Positions 17,160 through 26,263 of a stretch of DNA of 48,439 bases are shown one piece after another. This DNA comes from Clostridiales bacterium (GTDB taxonomy: Bacteria > Bacillota > Sulfobacillia > RBS10-35). The notes under the pieces were generated by a model. That model saw only the letters and a list, made by a program, of their open reading frames with translations, was not told the origin of the DNA and ran no database searches. Made by a program: the position numbers and the translations under genes. Each line of letters begins with the position of its first letter. Position 1 is the stretch's first letter. Location: NCBI GenBank assembly GCA_018729555.1, contig JAHHQG010000038.1:1-48439 (forward strand), in the 5' to 3' direction.

Positions 17160-18902
17160 TCATGGGTCCTCCCCCGGCGACACAAACAAGGTCTTTTCGT
17201 TCTGGTAGAAGACCTGCCCCGGCGCTCCCTTTTGGGGCCGCACATACCGCTTGCGGGTGTAATCCACCGGCACGTCATGGCTGTGGCGGGCAGCGCTGTG
17301 GCGGGCCGCCAGGAGGGCGGCTTCTTTCGCCACATGGGGAGGAGGCGGCGCCTCTTTGGGCCATCCCGCAGGAGGCCTGGCGATGACGTGGCTTCCCGGC
17401 TGGCTTCGCACGTGGAACCACCAGTCATCGGGACGGGCGAAAGAGAAGGTCAACCAGTGGTTCTGGGTCTGGTTCTTTCCCACGAAAAACGTCCAGCCAT
17501 CGGGCCCTTCCAGCTTTCGCGGCCCGGAGGGTTCCCCTTCTTTCGGTTTCGTCTTCGGTTTTCCTTCCGTTTGAGGGAACCCGTACCGCATATCCCATGC
17601 GGAAAGGACCTCCTCCAACTCCTCCAGCTCCAGATCTTCCTCCTGAAGGTTCTCCAGCTCCAAGAGTGCCTCTCCCAGCACCTCCACTTCCCTCTGGGCC
17701 CTTTGCAGCCAAAAGGTCCCTTCTTCTTTGCGCCGCCTTGCCTTCTTGTAGCGTTCAAAGTAGGTTTCGGCATTCTCCGCCGGGGTGAGGGAAGGATCCA
17801 GGGGGATGGCCTGGGGAGTTCCCTCCCAGTCGGGGAGGATCACCTCCTCCGCGCCTTTGGGAACCTCCTGCAGGTGGGCGAGAAGGAGCTCTCCGTAAAG
17901 GCGGAACCGGTCCTCACCCTGGGCTTCCGCCAGCTCCTCTTCCCGTTTTTGAAGGGTGTTCTTCGCCCGCTTGAGCTCCTTTTTGACCCACGCCATCCGG
18001 GTGGAGAGGGCCTTTTCCCGCGCTTCCCGCCGGACCCTTTCCCTCTCGAGGAAAAAGAGGAGCTCCGATGGCGACGAAAAGGCCACGGCCCTTTCCCCAG
18101 GGTGAGGGGTCAAGGAAAAGGCGGCAAAGGCGCCTCCGGGAAGGAGGAGGGTGGGCTCCCAGAGGCCTTGCCCCACCCGGTGAAAGAGATCCTCCAAAGA
18201 CCTTCCCAGGGCCTCCCGCTGGGAAGGGCTGAGATCTTCCGGTAACGCTTGGGGGCATAGGCCCACCTTTTGCAACACTTCCTTGGCAAGGAGGGGTCCC
18301 AGCCCCGGAAAGGCCCGGGGAAGGGCTTTTTCCAGGGGGAGGGACGGAAGGTCCTGGAGGATCTTCTCCATGGCTTCCCCCGTCGACCGCCAAGCGGCGG
18401 GATCTCCTGACGGGGGTGGGGGAGGCGAAAAGGAAAGGCCAGGGGAAAGGGGCCTCTTTTCATCGTCGGGAGCCGTGCGGGGAAGGGCATCCACAATCCT
18501 TTCGTCTTCCGTCAGGAGGATGAGGCGGGCAGGGCGGCTGAAGAGCTCCACCGCCAGGGTGAAAAGGGCTTCCTCCTCCAGTTCGTCCTTTCCGGCAAAG
18601 CGAAGGTAAAGGCACCGCTCCAGCTCTTCCTGCCGGGCCCCCAAAAACCGCCCGTCGGTGAGATGGCGGCGGAGAAGCTGCCAGAAGAGGGTTTCCTCCT
18701 CCATGGGGGCTTCGCCCGTCGGGGCCAGGTAGAGAAGGCCCCTCGGACCTCCTTTCACGATGAGAAACCCCTTTCCCTTCTCCGGGTGCCGGAGGTGCCA
18801 CTGGAAGGTGAAGGGGTCCACCTGCTGGACTTTCTGGACCCGGGCGCCTTTCCAGCGGCTTAGCTCATGGTGGAGGGCCCGCACGTAGATGCCGTCCAGC
18901 AC
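17160..18902 (-). CDS. rqcH: Ribosome quality control protein RqcH (NFACT family)
   Basis: RqcH binds stalled 50S subunits and adds alanine tails to trapped nascent chains. The 580-residue protein has an N-terminal NFACT-N domain, a helix-hairpin-helix region near residues 190-260, a long charged coiled coil around 300-440, and a C-terminal NFACT-R domain with DDWWFHVRSQPGSHVI. Start GTG at 18902 has GAGGAGG seven bases upstream. In the N-terminal domain the position corresponding by eye to the catalytic Asp-Arg pair reads ELERCLYL, that is Glu-Arg. It lies 17 bases downstream of the MATE gene and is probably cotranscribed. Confidence 0.9.
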   Translation of the reverse strand: MLDGIYVRALHHELSRWKGARVQKVQQVDPFTFQWHLRHPEKGKGFLIVKGGPRGLLYLAPTGEAPMEEETLFWQLLRRHLTDGRFLGARQEELERCLYLRFAGKDELEEEALFTLAVELFSRPARLILLTEDERIVDALPRTAPDDEKRPLSPGLSFSPPPPPSGDPAAWRSTGEAMEKILQDLPSLPLEKALPRAFPGLGPLLAKEVLQKVGLCPQALPEDLSPSQREALGRSLEDLFHRVGQGLWEPTLLLPGGAFAAFSLTPHPGERAVAFSSPSELLFFLERERVRREAREKALSTRMAWVKKELKRAKNTLQKREEELAEAQGEDRFRLYGELLLAHLQEVPKGAEEVILPDWEGTPQAIPLDPSLTPAENAETYFERYKKARRRKEEGTFWLQRAQREVEVLGEALLELENLQEEDLELEELEEVLSAWDMRYGFPQTEGKPKTKPKEGEPSGPRKLEGPDGWTFFVGKNQTQNHWLTFSFARPDDWWFHVRSQPGSHVIARPPAGWPKEAPPPPHVAKEAALLAARHSAARHSHDVPVDYTRKRYVRPQKGAPGQVFYQNEKTLFVSPGEDP

Positions 18903-18919
18903 GAAGAATCCTCCTCACG

Positions 18920-20272
18920 CTAGATGAGGGCCTGATAGGTCTTCCCTTGCCAAGCGTACCGGTAATAGAGGCCGATGAGGAGAAGGCCGACGGTGAAGGC
19001 AGCCGCATAGCCCCACCAGACGCCATCGATTCCGATGAGGCGGGAGAGGCCATAGGCCACGGGGATTTCCACCAGCCAGATGACCAGGACCGAGATGGCG
19101 GAGGGCCAGAAGACCACTCCCGTCGCCCGCATGATGCCCGTCAAAACGCCGGAGATGCCGAAGAGGAGATAGCTCCATCCCGTGATCCAGATGAGGCGAA
19201 GGGCGATGGCGAGGGCTTCGCTTTCCGTGAGAAACCACGGGAGGTAGATAGGGGCCAAAAGGTAGGCCAGGGCCACCAGGAGGCCCCCGACGGTGAAGTT
19301 TAAGACGAGGCCCGAGCGGACCACCTTTTCCAGCTCCTGGATCCTCCCGGCGCCCACCGCCTGGGCCCCGAAGACCGACACCGCCACCGTCAGGCTGATG
19401 GCGGGCATCTGGATGTAGTTAGAAACCTGCCAGTAGGCGCCGAAGGCGGCGGTGGCCGATGCTCCAAAGCGGTTCACCATCCCCAGGATGGCCATCTCCG
19501 AAAGGGCCACCAGCGTGTTCTGGAGGGCTGTGGGAAGGCCGATGCGCAGCATGGGGAGGAGGATCTCCCGGCGGGGCCAGAAATACCGCAGGTCCTTTCG
19601 GTCCAGCCAGAGGACATGGCCCCTTTTGCGAAGCCAGAGGAAGATGCTGAGGAAGGCCAGGGTATCCCCCACTCCATAGCCCCAGCCCACCGACCGGATG
19701 CCCTGGGAAGGGATGCCCAGGCCGAAGAGGGCGATGGCCGTGGCTCCGGTGATGCCGGCCACGTTCACGAGGAGAAAGGTGAAGGGCGTCCGGGAATCCC
19801 CAAGGCCCCGCAAAAGGGCGCTGTAGAGGAAGAAGAGAAAGAAAGGGGGCAAGCACCACACGGCCGTCCGGGCCGCCGCCACGGCATCGTGGTACACATG
19901 GGGCGGCGTTCCCATGACCCGGAGGAGGTAAGGCATGGTGGCGTAGCCCAAGGACGCCATGGCCCACCCCAGAAGGAAGACGACCGTCACCCCGGTGCCC
20001 GTCACCGCCTTCACCTTTGGGACTTCGCCCTTCCCGTAGGCTTGGGCCACCAGGACGGAGCTCCCTGACGTAAAGCCGAAGAGAAAGGACATGAGGAGGT
20101 AGAAGAGGGGGAGGAAGGCCGCCAAGGCTGCCAGCCCCTCCACCCCCAGCCGCTGCCCCACCATGATGGCCTGCAGGGTGGAGCTGACGCCGTTGGTGAT
20201 GTTGCTGAGGAGCATGGGCAAGAGGAAGAGAAGCATGGCCCGGGTCGACAGGGAAAGGGCGGCCTTCTCCAT
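18920..20272 (-). CDS. MATE family multidrug/sodium antiporter
   Basis: This 450-residue membrane protein has about twelve hydrophobic segments and the MATE two-fold repeat. Typical features are the LPMLLSNITNGVSSTLQAI first helix, the SGSSVLVAQAYGKGE loop in the first half, and the symmetric AVSVFGAQAVGAGR loop in the second. MATE exporters expel cationic drugs or metabolites by sodium or proton antiport; the substrate cannot be read. ATG at 20272 gives the normal N terminus although the upstream SD is weak and a longer frame extends to 20425. It precedes rqcH on the same strand. Confidence 0.88.
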   Translation of the reverse strand: MEKAALSLSTRAMLLFLLPMLLSNITNGVSSTLQAIMVGQRLGVEGLAALAAFLPLFYLLMSFLFGFTSGSSVLVAQAYGKGEVPKVKAVTGTGVTVVFLLGWAMASLGYATMPYLLRVMGTPPHVYHDAVAAARTAVWCLPPFFLFFLYSALLRGLGDSRTPFTFLLVNVAGITGATAIALFGLGIPSQGIRSVGWGYGVGDTLAFLSIFLWLRKRGHVLWLDRKDLRYFWPRREILLPMLRIGLPTALQNTLVALSEMAILGMVNRFGASATAAFGAYWQVSNYIQMPAISLTVAVSVFGAQAVGAGRIQELEKVVRSGLVLNFTVGGLLVALAYLLAPIYLPWFLTESEALAIALRLIWITGWSYLLFGISGVLTGIMRATGVVFWPSAISVLVIWLVEIPVAYGLSRLIGIDGVWWGYAAAFTVGLLLIGLYYRYAWQGKTYQALI

Positions 20273-20378
20273 GCCGGCCCATTGTACCAAATGGCGCGGG
20301 GAGGCGGGAGTCAGGACGGGGCAGGGTTTTAGCGGGGTTTTCTTCTCATAGCCATGGAGGGGAGGACGGTCACCGGCC

Positions 20379-23012
20379 TTGTCCTGGCACAGCAAAAGCT
20401 CGGCGGAGGTTTTGAGGGAACTCAAGAGCGATCCCCGTCGCGGCCTCGACGAAAGGGAAGCCCGCCGGAGGGTTCGCCGCTACGGACCGAACAGCCTTCC
20501 CAAAGGCAAAGGTCCTTCCCCCTGGCGGATCTTTTTCAGCCAGTTCTCCGACTTTATGGTCCTTGTGCTTTTGGCGGCGGCTCTCCTCAGCTTTCTCTTG
20601 GGCGAGGGGGCCGACGGCCTAGCCATCATGGCCATCCTGACGGTGAACGCCTTTTTGGGCTTTTACCAGGAATACCGGGCGGAACGGTCATTGGAGGCCC
20701 TCAGGGAGCTGGCCAGCCCCAGAGCCCGGGTCCTCCGCCAGGGAAGAGAAGTGGAGATCCCCGGGGAAGAAGTGGTGCCGGGGGATATCCTCCTCCTGGA
20801 GGCGGGGGACCGGGTGGCCGCCGATGCCCGCCTCCTGGAGGCCTTCTCCTTGGAGGTGGAAGAAGCCCTCTTGACGGGGGAATCCCTTCCCGCCGGCAAG
20901 GATCCGGCTCCCTTTCTCCAGGAAAACCTCCCCCTGGGAGACCGAAAGAACATGGTGTTCCAGGGGACCTTTGTGGTCAAGGGACGGGGTAAGGCTGTGG
21001 TGGTGGCCACAGGCCCCCGCACGGAAATGGGCCGCATCGCCGAGATGATGAGCACCGAAGAAGAGGCCCAGACGCCTCTCCAGGTCCGCCTCTCCCAGCT
21101 GGGGCGAATCTTGGTGGTGGCCTGCCTCTCCATCGCCGCCTTCATCGCTGCCCTGGGGGTCATCCAGGGGAAGGATCCCTACCTCATGTTTTTCAGCGGC
21201 GTCAGCCTGGCGGTGGCCGCCATCCCCGAGGGCCTTCCCATCACCGTGACGGTGGCCTTGGCCATCGGGGTGCAGCGGATGGCCCGGGCCAGGGCCATCA
21301 TCCGGCGGCTTCCGGCCGTGGAAACCCTGGGCTGCGCCACCGTCATCCTCACCGACAAGACAGGGACCCTCACCCGCAACGAGATGGAGTGGCGGCTCCT
21401 CTGGCGCGAGGGAAAGGTGGAGGAGCTTACGGCCCTGGGGGAGCGGCGGGAGGACCTGGAGCTTCTCTTTCGCACCGCCTTCCTCTGCAACGATGTGCGG
21501 GGGGAGGGGGAAGGGGTGCGGGGGGATCCCACGGAGGTGGCCCTCTGGAAGGGTGCCCTTGGCGCGGGATGGGCCAAGGAGCGGTGGTCGGCTTACCGGC
21601 GGATGGGGGAAGTCCCCTTCGATTCCCACCGCAAGCGGATGACCGTTTGGGCCCGGGGGCCCGACGGCGATGCCCTCTACGTCAAGGGGGCGCCCGAGGG
21701 GGTGGTGGCTCGCTGCCGCTGGGTCATGGGTGAGGGAGGTATCCGCCCCGTGACGGAAGAAACCCGCCGGGCCATCCTCAAGGGAGCTGAAGATCTGGCG
21801 CGGGAGGCCTACCGGGTGTTGGCCCTGGCCTTTCGGCCGTGGGAGGGCAGGCCTCCGGCGGAAGACGATGAAGACCAGCTTATCTTTTTGGGTCTGGCGG
21901 CCCTGAAAGATCCGCCCCGCCCCGAGGCTTCCCGGGCCGTGGCCCAGTGCCGCCAGGCAGGTCTCAGGGTTCTCATGGTCACGGGGGATCACGGGTTGAC
22001 GGCCGCCGCCATCGCCCGGGAGGTAGGCATCCTCCAGCCCGGGCAGCAGGTCCTTTTGGGGGAAGAGATGGATTCCTTGGAGGATGAGGGGCTTTGGGAG
22101 AAACTCAAGGACGCGGCCGTCCTCGCCCGGGTTTCTCCCCTCCACAAGCTCCGGGTGGCCCGCCTCTTCCAGGCCAAAGGCCATGTGGTGGCCATGACGG
22201 GGGATGGGGTGAACGATGCGCCTGCTCTAAAGCTCAGCGACATCGGCATCGCCATGGGAAAGACGGGCTCCGATGTGGCCAAGGAAGCTGCCGACGTCCT
22301 TTTGACCGACGACAACTTCGCCACCATCGTGGGGGCCATCCGGGAAGGGCGGGTGGTTTACGACAACATCCGGAAGTTTGTCCGCTACCTCCTCTCCTCC
22401 AACACGGGTGAGATCCTGGTGATGCTGGGGGCCGTCCTCTTGAACGCACCCCTCCCTCTCCTCCCTGTCCAGATGCTCCTGGTGAACCTGGTGACCGACG
22501 GCCTTCCCGCCCTGGCCTTAGGGGTGGACCCCGCCGATCCCGGCATCATGCGGAGGCCTCCCCGGGACCCCAAAGAGGGCATCTTCGCCCGGGGGCTGGG
22601 CCGCCTCATCCTGGTGAGGGGGTTCATCATCGGGTGCGTGAGCCTGTACGCCTTCCTCCTCACCCTCACCCTCACCCATCACGTGCAGCTGGCCAGGACC
22701 CTGGCCATGGTGACCCTTTGCCTCTCCCAGTTCTTCCACGCTTTGGATGCCCGCTCCGAGATCAAGGGCATCTGGGGGATCCGGCCGTGGGAGAACCGCC
22801 ACCTCCTCCTGGCCCTGGCGGTGTCTTTCAGCGTCCTCTGGGCCACCATTTACCTTCCGCCCCTGGCATCCATCTTCGGGAGCGTCCCCCTCCTCCCCGA
22901 GCACTGGATGCTGGCCCTCACCCTCTCCGGGGGAGGGGCCCTCCTGGCCAGCCTCTACACCCTCGTGCGGGTGGCCCGCTGGAAGGTGGCGGCCTGGGCC
23001 AGAGGGCGGTAG
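20379..23012 (+). CDS. Cation-translocating P-type ATPase, calcium (P2A) type
   Basis: This ATP-driven pump of 877 residues has the full P2 architecture: N-terminal cation ATPase domain with RYGPNSLP, actuator motif LLTGES, fourth helix AAIPEGLPI, phosphorylation motif DKTGTLT, nucleotide domain with KGAPEGV, hinge TGDGVNDAPAL, and C-terminal helices with NLVTDGLPALALG. The helix 4 and 6 residues fit calcium or manganese export of the PMR1/SERCA type rather than heavy metals, and no metal-binding N-terminal cysteine domain is seen. The start is TTG at 20379 with a G-rich SD at 20358-20366. It diverges from the MATE gene across 106 bases. Confidence 0.9.
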   Translation: MSWHSKSSAEVLRELKSDPRRGLDEREARRRVRRYGPNSLPKGKGPSPWRIFFSQFSDFMVLVLLAAALLSFLLGEGADGLAIMAILTVNAFLGFYQEYRAERSLEALRELASPRARVLRQGREVEIPGEEVVPGDILLLEAGDRVAADARLLEAFSLEVEEALLTGESLPAGKDPAPFLQENLPLGDRKNMVFQGTFVVKGRGKAVVVATGPRTEMGRIAEMMSTEEEAQTPLQVRLSQLGRILVVACLSIAAFIAALGVIQGKDPYLMFFSGVSLAVAAIPEGLPITVTVALAIGVQRMARARAIIRRLPAVETLGCATVILTDKTGTLTRNEMEWRLLWREGKVEELTALGERREDLELLFRTAFLCNDVRGEGEGVRGDPTEVALWKGALGAGWAKERWSAYRRMGEVPFDSHRKRMTVWARGPDGDALYVKGAPEGVVARCRWVMGEGGIRPVTEETRRAILKGAEDLAREAYRVLALAFRPWEGRPPAEDDEDQLIFLGLAALKDPPRPEASRAVAQCRQAGLRVLMVTGDHGLTAAAIAREVGILQPGQQVLLGEEMDSLEDEGLWEKLKDAAVLARVSPLHKLRVARLFQAKGHVVAMTGDGVNDAPALKLSDIGIAMGKTGSDVAKEAADVLLTDDNFATIVGAIREGRVVYDNIRKFVRYLLSSNTGEILVMLGAVLLNAPLPLLPVQMLLVNLVTDGLPALALGVDPADPGIMRRPPRDPKEGIFARGLGRLILVRGFIIGCVSLYAFLLTLTLTHHVQLARTLAMVTLCLSQFFHALDARSEIKGIWGIRPWENRHLLLALAVSFSVLWATIYLPPLASIFGSVPLLPEHWMLALTLSGGGALLASLYTLVRVARWKVAAWARGR

Positions 23013-23036
23013 CATGGAGCCAAAGGAGGACCTCCA

Positions 23037-23768
23037 TTGCCGGAGGCGCTGTGGGAGCTCCGGGATGTGACCCTGGGCACCCGGATCTGCCATGTGACGG
23101 GAACCCTCCCGAAGGGGAAGGCAGTGGCGTTGGTGGGCCCTTCGGGAGCGGGAAAGTCGACCCTCTTGAAACTCCTGGTGCGCCTCATGGAACCGACCTC
23201 TGGGGAGATCCGCTACAAAGGAAAGCCCCTTTCCGCCTGGGATCCCCTTTCCCTGCGCCGGGAAGCGGTGCTGGTGCCGCAAAGGGCCGTGGCCTTCCCG
23301 GGAACGGTGGCGGAAAACCTCTGCCTGGGGAGGGTTGGCCGGAAGGAACCCTGCCCCCCGGAGGCCTGGGCCACCATGCTGGAGGACCTGGGGCTTCCCC
23401 GGTCCTATGGAGAGCGGGACGCCCGGCAGCTATCGGGGGGTGAGCTGGCGCGGGTGGCCCTGGGGCGGGCTCTTCTCCTCCGCCCCCGGGTCCTTCTCCT
23501 CGATGAGGTGACGGCGGGCCTCGATACCGCCACGGTGAAGGCGGTGGGGCGCCGGGTGAAGGACTTCATCCGGGAAGGGGAAGGCCTTCTCTTCGCCGCC
23601 CACGACCTCCACCTGGTGGCCGACTGGGCGGATGAGGTGTGGGTCCTGGACCGGGGGCGTTTGGTGGAGGAAACCGAAGTCCAGGCGTTTTTCCACCGCC
23701 CTTCCTCCTCCACCTCCCAGGCGCTCCTTCGGGCCTGGGGTGGAAGCCAGGGGAGGGATCGATTTTGA
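23037..23768 (+). CDS. ABC transporter ATP-binding protein, FetA/YbbL-like
   Basis: This 243-residue ATPase has Walker A GPSGAGKST, Q-loop VLVPQRAVAF, signature LSGGELARVALGRAL and Walker B VLLLDEVTAGLD. The signature and its FetB-like partner place it with the FetAB metal exporter of E. coli, which lowers intracellular iron. The start is TTG at 23037, 24 bases after the P-type ATPase, and the stop overlaps the permease start by four bases (TTGA). Cotranscription with the cation pump suggests a metal-homeostasis operon. Confidence 0.85.
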   Translation: MPEALWELRDVTLGTRICHVTGTLPKGKAVALVGPSGAGKSTLLKLLVRLMEPTSGEIRYKGKPLSAWDPLSLRREAVLVPQRAVAFPGTVAENLCLGRVGRKEPCPPEAWATMLEDLGLPRSYGERDARQLSGGELARVALGRALLLRPRVLLLDEVTAGLDTATVKAVGRRVKDFIREGEGLLFAAHDLHLVADWADEVWVLDRGRLVEETEVQAFFHRPSSSTSQALLRAWGGSQGRDRF

Positions 23769-24538
23769 GCTACTTCTGGATCCCCCTTTTGGGCCTCAGC
23801 TTCATGGCGCTGGTATGGGCCATCAGCCGGGGCTTTCGGCTGGATCTGGACCGGGAACTTCTTGTGGGGACGGTGCGGGCCATGGTCCAGCTCCTCCTTA
23901 TGGGCTTTCTCCTCACCTGGATCTTCCGCTGGTCCTCACCCTGGTGGCTGGCGGTGCCCATCCTGGGCATGCTGGCGGTGGCGGCGGCCAACGCCCGGCA
24001 GAAGGCCCCCGGGCTCCCGGGGGTCTTCTGGCGGATTTTAGCGGCCCTCGCCTTGAGCGAAGGGGTGGCGATGCTCCTTCTCCTGGGCCTTCGCATCATC
24101 CCGCCCGAGGCCAAGACCATCATCCCCTTGAGCGGCATGGTGATCGGCAACGCCATGGTGGCGGCGGGCCTTTTCTACCACCGCCTTCTTCAGGCGCGAA
24201 AGGAGCGAGAGGATCACCTCCTGACCCTTTTGACCCTCGGGCTTCCCGGTTCTTACGCCTACCGGTTCCTCGCCTTAGATGCCCTCAAGGGGGCCATGAT
24301 CCCCACCGTCGATGCCTTAAAGACGGTGGGGCTGGTCCAGCTTCCCGGAATGATGACGGGGATGATTCTGGCAGGGGCATCGCCCCTGGAAGCCGTCAAC
24401 TACCAGATCCTCATCATGTATGCCATTGCGGGAACGGCGGCGGTGACGGGGATGGCCCTCTACTGGCTTTCTCCGGGGTATTTTCTGACGGCCCACCACC
24501 AGCTGAAAGAGGAGGCCCAGGACCCAGGGCGAAGTTAG
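23765..24538 (+). CDS. ABC transporter permease, FetB/YbbM family (UPF0014)
   Basis: The 257-residue protein has about seven membrane segments and the UPF0014 motifs NARQK, ALKGAMIPTVDALKTVGLV and LPGMMTGMILAG, the last two being the best-conserved family regions. It is the membrane partner of the preceding ATPase in a putative iron exporter. TTG at 23765 is chosen because GGGGAGGG sits just upstream and the start overlaps the ATPase stop. The true substrate, iron or another metal, cannot be told from sequence. Confidence 0.87.
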   Translation: MSYFWIPLLGLSFMALVWAISRGFRLDLDRELLVGTVRAMVQLLLMGFLLTWIFRWSSPWWLAVPILGMLAVAAANARQKAPGLPGVFWRILAALALSEGVAMLLLLGLRIIPPEAKTIIPLSGMVIGNAMVAAGLFYHRLLQARKEREDHLLTLLTLGLPGSYAYRFLALDALKGAMIPTVDALKTVGLVQLPGMMTGMILAGASPLEAVNYQILIMYAIAGTAAVTGMALYWLSPGYFLTAHHQLKEEAQDPGRS

Positions 24539-24568
24539 GACACCATAGGGAGGGGAGGAGAGGTGCCG

Positions 24569-25816
24569 ATGGCGAAAGAAAAAATTTCCCCCGGAATTGC
24601 CCTGGGGGCGCTGATGGGAACGGCACTGGAATGGTACGATGTCTTTCTTTTCGCGGTGGCGGGGGTCTATATCAGCAAGGCCTTCTTTCCCAGCGACGAT
24701 CCGCTGGCCGGCTTGATGGCCGTCTATGTGGCCTATGGGGTGACCTTTGTCTTTCGCCCCGTAGGGGCTCTTCTTTTCGGGTACATCGGGGATAAGGCGG
24801 GGCGAAGGAGCGCCCTCTTTTGGACCCTCCTTCTGGCGGGCCTTTCCACCTCCCTCATCGGGCTTGTTCCCGACTATGCCCGGTGGGGGGTGGCGGCCCC
24901 CGTCCTAGTGGTGCTCCTCCGCATCCTCATCGGCCTTTCCATCGGAGGGGAGTGGGGGGCGGCCACCAGCTACATCTACGACATGACGCCCCGGAAGACC
25001 CTGGCCCAGATCCTGGTGCAAAGCGGGGTATCCCTGGGGATCCTTTTGGCCTCGGGAATGCTCCTCTTCCTGGAATACCTTTTGGGTGATGCCGTCCTGG
25101 ATTGGGCCTGGCGGCTGGCCTTCCTCTTCTCCGTGGTGCTGGTCTTCATCGGCCTCCTCTTCCGCGTGCGCTTTCCGGAAGCGGTGGAATATGAAGAAGC
25201 CAAAGAGAAAGCCGGCGAGGTACCCAACCCCATCGGCACCGTCCTTCGGCAATACCCAGGGTCCATGCTGGCAGGCGTCTTTTTGACGGGGGCCGTGGGC
25301 GCCGGCTTTATGTACAGCTGGACCACCCTCCCCGGTACCGCCCGGGCCCAGGGTATCATCGACAACAACTTTTATCTTTTGGTGGTCTTCGGCTTTGGGC
25401 TGGCGGAGCTTTTGGGGGTCATCCTGGGAGGGATCCTTGGCGAACGGTGGGGGAATCTCCCCTTCATCTTCGCGGGTCTTCTGGGGATGACGGTGACGGG
25501 TCTCTTGGCGGGGGTGGTTTTGAACCACATCGGCCTTCTGGTCTTCGCCGTCCTCTTGGGGGGCTTCTCCCACGGGGTGGCCTATGCACCCCAGGCCAGC
25601 TTTCTCTCTTCCCTTTTCCCCACCCTTGCTCGCACCACCGGCGTCAGCTTTGCCTATCAGGTGGGGAATGCCCTGGGTTCGGGGCTGACGCCCTTTGTCA
25701 GCACCTACCTGACCAAGATCTTCGGATGGGCGGCGGGGGGCTATTACGTGGTGGCCTTCCTCCTCCTGGGGATGGCGGCTACCATGGTGGGGGCGAGGCA
25801 AAAGGCAGCCGCCTAG
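24569..25816 (+). CDS. MFS transporter, metabolite:proton symporter (MHS) family
   Basis: This 12-helix transporter of about 415 residues has the MHS start GTALEWYDVFLF, the MFS loop motif FGYIGDKAGRRSAL between helices 2 and 3, and the ILIGLSIGGEWGAATSYI segment typical of ProP, KgtP and ShiA relatives. The likely substrate is a carboxylate, shikimate-like compound or osmolyte; no more can be said. AGGGGAGGAG precedes both GTG 24563 and ATG 24569; the ATG gives the usual N terminus. Its stop overlaps the stop of the convergent hxlR gene. Confidence 0.87.
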   Translation: MAKEKISPGIALGALMGTALEWYDVFLFAVAGVYISKAFFPSDDPLAGLMAVYVAYGVTFVFRPVGALLFGYIGDKAGRRSALFWTLLLAGLSTSLIGLVPDYARWGVAAPVLVVLLRILIGLSIGGEWGAATSYIYDMTPRKTLAQILVQSGVSLGILLASGMLLFLEYLLGDAVLDWAWRLAFLFSVVLVFIGLLFRVRFPEAVEYEEAKEKAGEVPNPIGTVLRQYPGSMLAGVFLTGAVGAGFMYSWTTLPGTARAQGIIDNNFYLLVVFGFGLAELLGVILGGILGERWGNLPFIFAGLLGMTVTGLLAGVVLNHIGLLVFAVLLGGFSHGVAYAPQASFLSSLFPTLARTTGVSFAYQVGNALGSGLTPFVSTYLTKIFGWAAGGYYVVAFLLLGMAATMVGARQKAAA

Positions 25817-26133
25817 CGGGCCGGGGAAGGATCGGCGGTCCAGGTCTCGCCCCATTCCCGCATCAGGTCCAGGATGGGGATAAGGGCTTTTCCCTTTTCC
25901 GTGAGCTCGTATTCCACCCGCGGCGGGATTTCCGGGTACTGGCGGCGAAGGAGGAGCCCTTCCGCTTCCATGCGGTGCAGGCGGTTGCTGAGGGTCCGGG
26001 GATTGACGCCGATGGACCGCTCCAGGCTGGTGAAGCGGCGGGGTCCATCCCGGAGGTCCCGGAGGATGAGGAGGACGTACACATCCCCGATGAGAACGGC
26101 GGTGCGGGCGATGGGGCAGATCTCCGGGACCAA
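25813..26133 (-). CDS. HxlR-family winged helix regulator
   Basis: A 106-residue MarR-like winged-helix protein. The N-terminal EICPIART keeps the cysteine that in YodB/HypR-type members senses thiol-reactive compounds, followed by VLLILRDLRDGPRRFTSL and the recognition helix region NPRTLSNRLHRMEAEGLL. TTG at 26133 has AAGGAGAT about eight bases upstream. The gene diverges from doxX across a short AT-rich region with a palindrome, the normal arrangement for an HxlR regulator and its target. Quinone or electrophile sensing is inference. Confidence 0.85.
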   Translation of the reverse strand: MVPEICPIARTAVLIGDVYVLLILRDLRDGPRRFTSLERSIGVNPRTLSNRLHRMEAEGLLLRRQYPEIPPRVEYELTEKGKALIPILDLMREWGETWTADPSPAR

Positions 26134-26155
26134 GGGGACATCTCCTTTCCGTATT

Positions 26156-26219
26156 ATTGTAACCTAACGCTAGGTTTCACCCCAAGTTGTCATCCTATAG
26201 CAAGCATACATGATATAGT
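26156..26219. promoter_or_regulatory. hxlR-doxX divergent promoter and palindromic operator candidate
   Basis: On the minus strand TTGGGG (26180-26185) and TACAAT (26156-26161), 18 bases apart, could drive hxlR. The palindrome AACCTAACGCTAGGTT at 26161-26176, with perfect 6-base arms, fills that spacer and is a likely HxlR operator. On the plus strand TGATATAGT at 26211-26219 is an extended -10 for doxX. Regulation of both genes by HxlR is inferred from position. Confidence 0.55.
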
Positions 26220-26263
26220 ATTGGGGGTCAGCCGAGACCCAAAAAGGATAAGGGAGTGGTGCT

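Noticed and set aside
16924..17208. 94-codon plus frame with an ATGA overlap after the Cys-ended ORF
   Set aside because: No SD, Arg/Pro/Gly-rich without a recognisable fold, and it runs into the 3' end of rqcH.
20688..22184. 498-codon minus-strand frame opposite the P-type ATPase
   Set aside because: Antisense shadow of a gene with all P-type ATPase motifs.
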